Source: an uncultured Acidobacteriota bacterium
GTDB lineage: Bacteria; Acidobacteriota; Blastocatellia; RBC074
Length of the DNA: 7,221 nucleotides
Assembly (NCBI GenBank): GCA_937967285.1
Contig: CALBSU010000125.1
Span: 1 to 7,221 of the forward strand
Direction of reading: 5' to 3'
The translations under genes and the position numbers were made by a program. This document shows, in pieces, positions 1-7,221 of this stretch (the first letter of the stretch is position 1; the number at the start of each line of letters is the position of its first letter). The notes below the pieces were generated by a model. It saw nothing but the letters and a program-made list of their open reading frames with translations. It had not been told where the DNA came from and did not search any database.

Positions 1-80
1 GCCTTCGGCCGGCTCGCCAGATACCATCCTCCCAGCAGCAGAACGGGTATCAGCGCGATGATGACGAGTTTACGATTCAT
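1..80 (-). CDS. Partial membrane-anchored or exported protein (N-terminus only)
   Basis: Only the first 26 codons are present; the gene runs off the left edge. The visible N-terminus starts [18 protein letters not shown] and continues WYLASRPKA: a short basic n-region (Arg3, Lys4) and about 16 hydrophobic residues, so it is either an uncleaved membrane anchor or a signal peptide. Nothing of the mature protein is visible, so no function can be given. The ATG sits directly against the heptamer array at 81-199, and the coding strand just upstream reads CTGCATACTCCCTA with no Shine-Dalgarno-like purine run. The start is chosen because the basic residues and hydrophobic stretch follow it directly. 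It is the last minus-strand gene in the window, downstream of the S41 protease. Confidence 0.6.
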   Translation of the reverse strand, partial: MNRKLVIIALIPVLLLGGWYLASRPK

Positions 81-199
81 TAGGGAGTATGCAGTAGGGA
101 GTAGGCAGTATGCGGTATGCGGTTGGGAGTAGGCGGTAGGCAGTAGGCAGTGGGGAGTAGGCGGTAGACAGTAGGCGGTATGCGGTAGGCAGTAGGCAG
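81..199 (+). repeat. Heptamer tandem array, left arm of inverted pair A (17 copies)
   Basis: Seventeen consecutive 7-nt units without a single indel, phased TAGGCAG/TAGGCGG with variants TATGCGG, TAGGGAG, TTGGGAG and TGGGGAG (consensus T-A-G/T-G-C/G-A/G-G). It abuts the start codon of the leftmost minus-strand gene. Its inverted partner lies at 278-396, so the two arms could pair into a very long imperfect hairpin around a 78-nt spacer. Unit length is not a multiple of three. Confidence 0.95.
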
Positions 200-277
200 T
201 GATTTATTATGATGAATTTGCATAAGATTTTTGCCTGATCCTGAAGACATTCCTGCGGCATACCTCTCAGCCTGCTA

Positions 278-372
278 CCGCCTACTACCTACCGCCTACT
301 CCCAACCGCATACTGCCTACAGCATACCGCCTACTCCCAACCGCCTACTCCCCACCGCCTACTCCCCACCGC

Positions 373-396
<24 letters not shown>
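278..396 (-). repeat. Heptamer tandem array, right arm of inverted pair A (17 copies)
   Basis: On the plus strand this reads as CCGCCTA/CTGCCTA units with variants CTCCCAA, CCGCATA and CTCCCCA, the reverse complement of the units at 81-199. I count 17 in-phase copies, the same number as the left arm, with a decayed unit on each side (271-277 and 397-403). The array overlaps the 3' end of the S41 protease gene and supplies its last seven codons and its TAG stop (373-375). The spacer at 200-277 is AT-rich at its left end and holds no recognisable gene. Confidence 0.95.
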
Positions 397-2022
<1,626 letters not shown>

Positions 2023-2028
2023 AGTTTT

Positions 2029-2033
2029 CCTCC
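2029..2033 (-). promoter_or_regulatory. Shine-Dalgarno that fixes the S41 protease start
   Basis: The coding strand reads GGAGGAAAACT then GTG. GGAGG is 6 nt before the GTG at 2022, while the ATG further upstream (2088) lies in the repeat spacer with no such site. This is why the shorter GTG start is preferred. Confidence 0.75.
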
Positions 2034-2034
2034 G

Positions 2035-2071
<37 letters not shown>

Positions 2072-2111
2072 CTCTTTCGATAGTGCAACGTTATTTCTAC
2101 TTATTTCCTCT

Positions 2112-2144
2112 CTTACTTTTTACTTTCTACTTCTACTTTCTACT
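2112..2144 (-). repeat. Heptamer array, right arm of inverted pair B
   Basis: The plus strand reads TTCTACT/TTTTACT units, the reverse complement of the array at 2035-2069, with one dropped T between units near 2130. A stray TTTCTACTT at 2094-2102 looks like a decayed outlier. The array begins 3 nt after the stop codon of the TPR gene. The pair fills nearly the whole 125-nt gap between the TPR gene and the protease and can fold into a hairpin in their shared transcript. Confidence 0.9.
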
Positions 2145-2147
2145 GAA

Positions 2148-3233
2148 TTACGGTTTTGCCATCGGCGTCACCCTGTCGATGCTCGCCTTGAGATCGGCAT
2201 TGCTTCGTCCGCTGGCGTCGAAGGCTCTGGTGTAGGCATCGAGAGCCTCGGGGTATCGGCGAAGGTTCTCGTAGACGTAGCCGAGATAGTAAAGCGTATT
2301 CAGGTCGCCCTGATTGAGCTTGTCGGCCCTGGCGAGCATCTCGGCGGCGCGGGCCCACGATTTATTCTGGGCGAGCGCGAAGCCGAGGTTGAAGCAGAGC
2401 GCGGCCGACGGCTCCTTCGATGTTTCGAGGGCGCGCGTAAGTGCCTGTTCGGCGCTCGGGAACTTTTCGACGGCCAGATAGGCGCGTCCGAGCAGTTCAT
2501 TCGATTCGGAATTGTCCCGGACGGCTTTCAGCGCGAGCCCGGTTTTGATCGCTTCATCGAAGACGGCGGCGGACTTTTTGGGGTCCTGGATCGCGGCTCC
2601 CTGGCGAAGCAGGGCTTCGGTCAGCAGGCCGAGCATATCAGCGTTCTTCGGCTGCGATTTGAGACCGCTCCGGAGCGTCTCGATCGCCTGTTCCAGTTTG
2701 CCGTTCCGGAACTGCTGGACGCCGAGGTAGAACCACGAGTCGCCGTCGGTCGGATCGAGCTTGACGGCTTTCGTGAAAGCGGCGGTTGCATCCTCGGGCC
2801 GGTTCAGATTGGCGTAGGCCACTCCGAGCATGTACTGGTTGGCCGCGGAGTTCATCTGCAGGCGCGCCATCGTTTCAAGATAGGGCAGCGACTTCTCGTA
2901 CTCCTTCATTGCCAGATGGGACTGGCCGAGCGCCCGGATGATGTCCGGATCGTTCCGGCCCTCCTTGCGCTTTAGTTCGAGCGCCTTCTCGAGCGGCGCG
3001 ACGGTCGATGCGTACTCCTTGAGCTGATACCAGGAAAGCCCGATGAACTTCCAGCTGTCTGAGTGGTCCGGATATTCCGCCAGAACCTTGTTGAACTCCT
3101 CGATCGCATCGCGGTACTGCCCCTGCTTGTAGAGCGAGACGGCCTTCTCCCAGTCGAATACGCCAGCCGTTACCGACATCGCCAGCGCGACAGCCAGCAG
3201 CGATCCCGAAATTGACCTGAAAATCTTCTTCAT
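2148..3233 (-). CDS. Secreted tetratricopeptide-repeat (TPR) protein
   Basis: A 361-residue protein built almost wholly of TPR units. Residues 1-24 are a Sec-type signal peptide (basic MKKIFR, hydrophobic core, likely cut after VTAG); there is no lipobox cysteine, so the product should be soluble in the periplasm. About nine TPR-like helix pairs follow, starting near residues 26, 59, 96, 131, 165, 199, 243, 276 and 311; the clearest have G-Y/F and P-x-D/N landmarks (for example ending in KLDPTDGDSW, 158-167). No enzymatic domain is visible, so a scaffold or adaptor role is inferred. The ATG at 3233 is chosen over an upstream ATG at 3302 because GGAGGAGGG precedes it by about 7 nt and it begins the signal peptide. 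The S41 protease follows 125 nt downstream; TPR proteins partner proteases of that family (NlpI with Prc, LbcA with CtpA), so a pair is plausible but not shown. Confidence 0.88.
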   Translation of the reverse strand: MKKIFRSISGSLLAVALAMSVTAGVFDWEKAVSLYKQGQYRDAIEEFNKVLAEYPDHSDSWKFIGLSWYQLKEYASTVAPLEKALELKRKEGRNDPDIIRALGQSHLAMKEYEKSLPYLETMARLQMNSAANQYMLGVAYANLNRPEDATAAFTKAVKLDPTDGDSWFYLGVQQFRNGKLEQAIETLRSGLKSQPKNADMLGLLTEALLRQGAAIQDPKKSAAVFDEAIKTGLALKAVRDNSESNELLGRAYLAVEKFPSAEQALTRALETSKEPSAALCFNLGFALAQNKSWARAAEMLARADKLNQGDLNTLYYLGYVYENLRRYPEALDAYTRAFDASGRSNADLKASIDRVTPMAKP

Positions 3234-3284
3234 CCCTTTTACCCTCCTCCCGACGGTTCGCCGGACATCCATTAGAACGTTTTT

Positions 3285-3296
3285 CCGGTCGACCGG
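3285..3296. repeat. Perfect 12-bp palindrome in the TPR gene leader
   Basis: CCGGTCGACCGG is its own reverse complement. It lies about 50 nt upstream of the TPR start, between a weak candidate promoter and the Shine-Dalgarno. It could be an operator half-site pair or chance in GC-rich DNA; nothing else supports a function. Confidence 0.4.
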
Positions 3297-3333
3297 TTGC
3301 ACGCTTTCATCGGTGTGACAAAAGGTACAAGAT

Positions 3334-3362
3334 TTCGTAAGGGTAAAAGTATTTTATCGCAA
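3334..3362 (-). promoter_or_regulatory. Weak candidate promoter for the TPR-protease unit
   Basis: On the minus strand TTGCGA (-35-like, 3357-3362) is followed after 17 nt by TACGAA (-10-like, 3334-3339). Spacing is ideal and the region is AT-rich against a GC-rich background, but the hexamers match the sigma-70 consensus only 4/6 and 3/6. It would give a leader of about 90 nt. Confidence 0.25.
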
Positions 3363-3388
3363 GAAACGGATTAATTCAGCGGGGTGGG

Positions 3389-3901
3389 TCAGGAAGATCT
3401 GCGACGTTTATGGACGGCCAGGGCGCCGAGGCCGATCCCGACAAGGATGATCGTGCCTGGTTCGGGGATTTCAGTCGGAGGCGGGGTGGGTGAGACGCCG
3501 GGTGTGGGACTGGGTGTCGGAACGATCACGGTCGGCGTAGTCAGCGGAGCCTCATCGCCGCCCCGGCAGAGTATGGCGCAGAGCACTCCGCCGGCGACCA
3601 GCGGCGGAGCGATCCACCACAGCCGCGGGCCGGTTTCGCGAAAAGCCACAGGTGTCATCGGCTCGACGCAGTTTTCGTCGCAGATTATCCCCGGCCCGTA
3701 TTTGACTATCCGACCGTCCGGCAGCCGGACGAATTCAGGCGGGGTCGGGCTCTCCTGAGCCTTCGGTTTCTGATCCGCCGGATCCTGAGCCGACTGGCGG
3801 ATCTGGCGATACGTGATCCCGTCCGCCAGCACGAACGTCCGGCCGCACGCCGCCAGCGCTATCATTATTAATATGCACCTGATGTATCGAAACCTGGTCA
3901 T
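3389..3901 (-). CDS. PEP-CTERM sorting-signal surface protein
   Basis: A 170-residue exported protein with a C-terminal PEP-CTERM signal: IPEPG at 145-149 (PEP at 146-148), a hydrophobic stretch about 150-163, then HKRRR at 164-168. Such tails are recognised by the membrane enzyme exosortase, which processes them during export. Residues 1-26 are a signal sequence; cleavage after VLA (24-26) is possible, but LAAC at 16-19 also fits a lipobox. About 93-112 is a second hydrophobic segment (WWIAPPLVAGG followed by VLCAILC). Residues 120-144 are Pro/Thr/Ser rich, a flexible linker typical just before this signal. The only Cys pair outside the hydrophobic parts is C74/C78. The body matches no family I recognise, so its role is unknown. 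The ATG is chosen for GGAG 6 nt upstream. It is minus-strand, with 155 nt separating it from the TPR gene; no exosortase gene is in view. Confidence 0.85.
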   Translation of the reverse strand: MTRFRYIRCILIMIALAACGRTFVLADGITYRQIRQSAQDPADQKPKAQESPTPPEFVRLPDGRIVKYGPGIICDENCVEPMTPVAFRETGPRLWWIAPPLVAGGVLCAILCRGGDEAPLTTPTVIVPTPSPTPGVSPTPPPTEIPEPGTIILVGIGLGALAVHKRRRSS

Positions 3902-3919
3902 AACTGTCTCCGCCGGGAG

Positions 3920-3925
3920 ATTATA
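3920..3925 (-). promoter_or_regulatory. Candidate -10 element for the PEP-CTERM gene
   Basis: The minus strand carries a perfect TATAAT here, 18 nt before the ATG. No convincing -35 hexamer is found at 16-19 nt upstream. Transcription from it would give a leader of only about 10-12 nt, just long enough to include the GGAG ribosome site, so the mRNA would be nearly leaderless. Confidence 0.4.
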
Positions 3926-3960
3926 ACCCTAAACCGGCATAACTGCTCAGTCCGGGTAAT

Positions 3961-3979
3961 AGTTGCCAGTTTCCAGTTG
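3961..3979 (+). repeat. Lone heptamer remnant
   Basis: AGTTGCC, AGTTTCC, AGTTG: 2.7 units with a 7-nt period in the gap upstream of the PEP-CTERM gene. I see no inverted partner nearby. The unit begins AGT like the other heptamers in the window but is otherwise different, so it may be a decayed or incipient array of the same kind. Confidence 0.6.
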
Positions 3980-4022
3980 TTTTTGAATGGGTGCGATTCC
4001 ACCGGCCTTTTTACTTAAAAAT

Positions 4023-4074
4023 TCAGCCCTGTTGCGGAAAATAAATCAGACGCCAAGACGCCAAGATTGCCAAG
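4023..4074 (+). repeat. Left arm of a ~50-bp inverted repeat (pair D)
   Basis: Pairs with 4161-4210. The inner part is a short tandem repeat, AGACGCCA, AGACGCCA, AGATTGCCA (8-9 nt units). Comparing 4032-4074 with the reverse complement of 4161-4203 gives about 37 matches in 43 positions; a further 7 bp (TCAGCCC) match after a 2-nt gap. The whole element, 4023-4210 with an 86-nt centre, fills much of the 320-nt gap between galK and the PEP-CTERM gene; no gene is seen in that gap. Confidence 0.85.
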
Positions 4075-4159
4075 ATGGGATTAGAGGTGGGATGGTTCAT
4101 GCTTCCTCCAACTCGCCGATCGAACATTTTTAGATCCGGATCTTTGATGCCTGAATAAC

Positions 4160-4210
<51 letters not shown>

Positions 4211-4221
4211 GCAGTTACCTC

Positions 4222-5382
<1,161 letters not shown>

Positions 5383-5385
5383 AAT

Positions 5386-5410
5386 GAGTAGAAAGTAGAA
5401 AGTAGAAAGT
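5386..5410 (+). repeat. Heptamer array, left arm of inverted pair C
   Basis: Three perfect AGTAGAA units (5387-5407) plus AGT. It lies directly against the galK start region, so the galK ribosome-binding zone consists of its complement (CTTTCTACT...). The inverted partner is at 5478-5503. Confidence 0.93.
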
Positions 5411-5488
5411 GCGCAGAAATTAAGTGCTCAGCCGACGGCAGTATTCAGCCCGGTGTGAAACAAAGTACTTTTGTTTTCTTTCTACTTT

Positions 5489-6061
<573 letters not shown>

Positions 6062-6069
6062 TATTTCTG

Positions 6070-6073
6070 CTCC
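6070..6073 (-). promoter_or_regulatory. Shine-Dalgarno supporting the methyltransferase GTG start
   Basis: The coding strand reads GCGGAGCAGAAATA then GTG; GGAG is 8 nt from the GTG at 6061. The ATG codons at 6085 and 6127 have no comparable purine run, so the shorter product is favoured. Confidence 0.5.
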
Positions 6074-6087
6074 GCGAGGGATCATAT

Positions 6088-6471
<384 letters not shown>

Positions 6472-6493
6472 TGCCGGCCTGATCCGGAGACAA

Positions 6494-7186
<693 letters not shown>

Positions 7187-7197
7187 CATTTAGGAGT

Positions 7198-7221
7198 GCG
7201 GAGCGCGTGCGCTCCGCTTTT
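7198..7221 (+). terminator. Rho-independent terminator of the DUF1992-deiodinase operon
   Basis: GCGGAGCG-CGTG-CGCTCCGC is a perfect 8-bp GC-rich stem with a 4-nt loop, followed by TTTT at the window edge (the T run may continue). It starts 11 nt after the deiodinase-like stop codon, consistent with the end of the plus-strand operon. Confidence 0.88.

Noticed and set aside
5462..5471. AAAGTACTTT palindrome in the spacer of pair C as an operator
   Set aside because: A single 10-bp AT-rich palindrome with no nearby promoter elements is too weak to call.

Overview
The window reads as an accessory-light stretch of a GC-rich (by eye about 60%), diderm, selenocysteine-using bacterium. The mix of a PEP-CTERM (exosortase-sorted) protein, a periplasmic TPR protein next to an S41 C-terminal processing protease, a DUF1992 gene and gaps packed with short tandem repeats would fit Acidobacteriota or a neighbouring phylum. 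That placement is an inference from gene style; there is no rRNA or other marker to settle it.

Layout. Six genes run on the minus strand. From right to left they are a SAM-dependent methyltransferase (5489-6061), galactokinase galK (4222-5382), a small PEP-CTERM surface protein (3389-3901), a secreted TPR protein (2148-3233), an S41 protease (373-2022), and the first 26 codons of a membrane-anchored protein running off the left edge (1-80). A compact two-gene operon on the plus strand leaves from a shared divergent promoter region near 6100: a DUF1992 protein (6142-6471) and a deiodinase-like thioredoxin-fold protein (6494-7186). A strong intrinsic terminator follows at 7198-7221.

The most notable gene is the deiodinase-like one. 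It is interrupted in frame by a TGA at 6797-6799, exactly where vertebrate iodothyronine deiodinases carry selenocysteine (sequence FGSYT-U-PPF). A perfect 7-bp hairpin with a GGU loop begins 11 nt after that codon, the right place and shape for a bacterial SECIS element. I read the two open halves as one 230-residue selenoprotein, not two ORFs or a pseudogene.

The second theme is the gaps on the minus strand. Three of them (81-403, 2035-2144, 5386-5503) each hold a tandem heptamer array, a short unique spacer, and the same heptamer in inverted orientation. A fourth (3902-4221) holds a lone heptamer fragment and a roughly 50-bp imperfect inverted repeat built on an 8-9 nt unit. The heptamer differs between loci but is shared by the two arms at each locus. 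On the coding strand the arm behind the upstream gene always reads GTAG..., which gives a stop in every frame; the arm ahead of the next gene reads CTAC.... The protease and the methyltransferase take their stop codons and last residues from these arrays, and two genes start right against an array with no visible Shine-Dalgarno.

How genes may work together. The TPR protein and protease are probably co-transcribed and resemble known TPR-adaptor/Prc-protease pairs. galK looks like a stand-alone galactose gene with no Leloir partner in view. The DUF1992 and deiodinase-like genes form one transcription unit.
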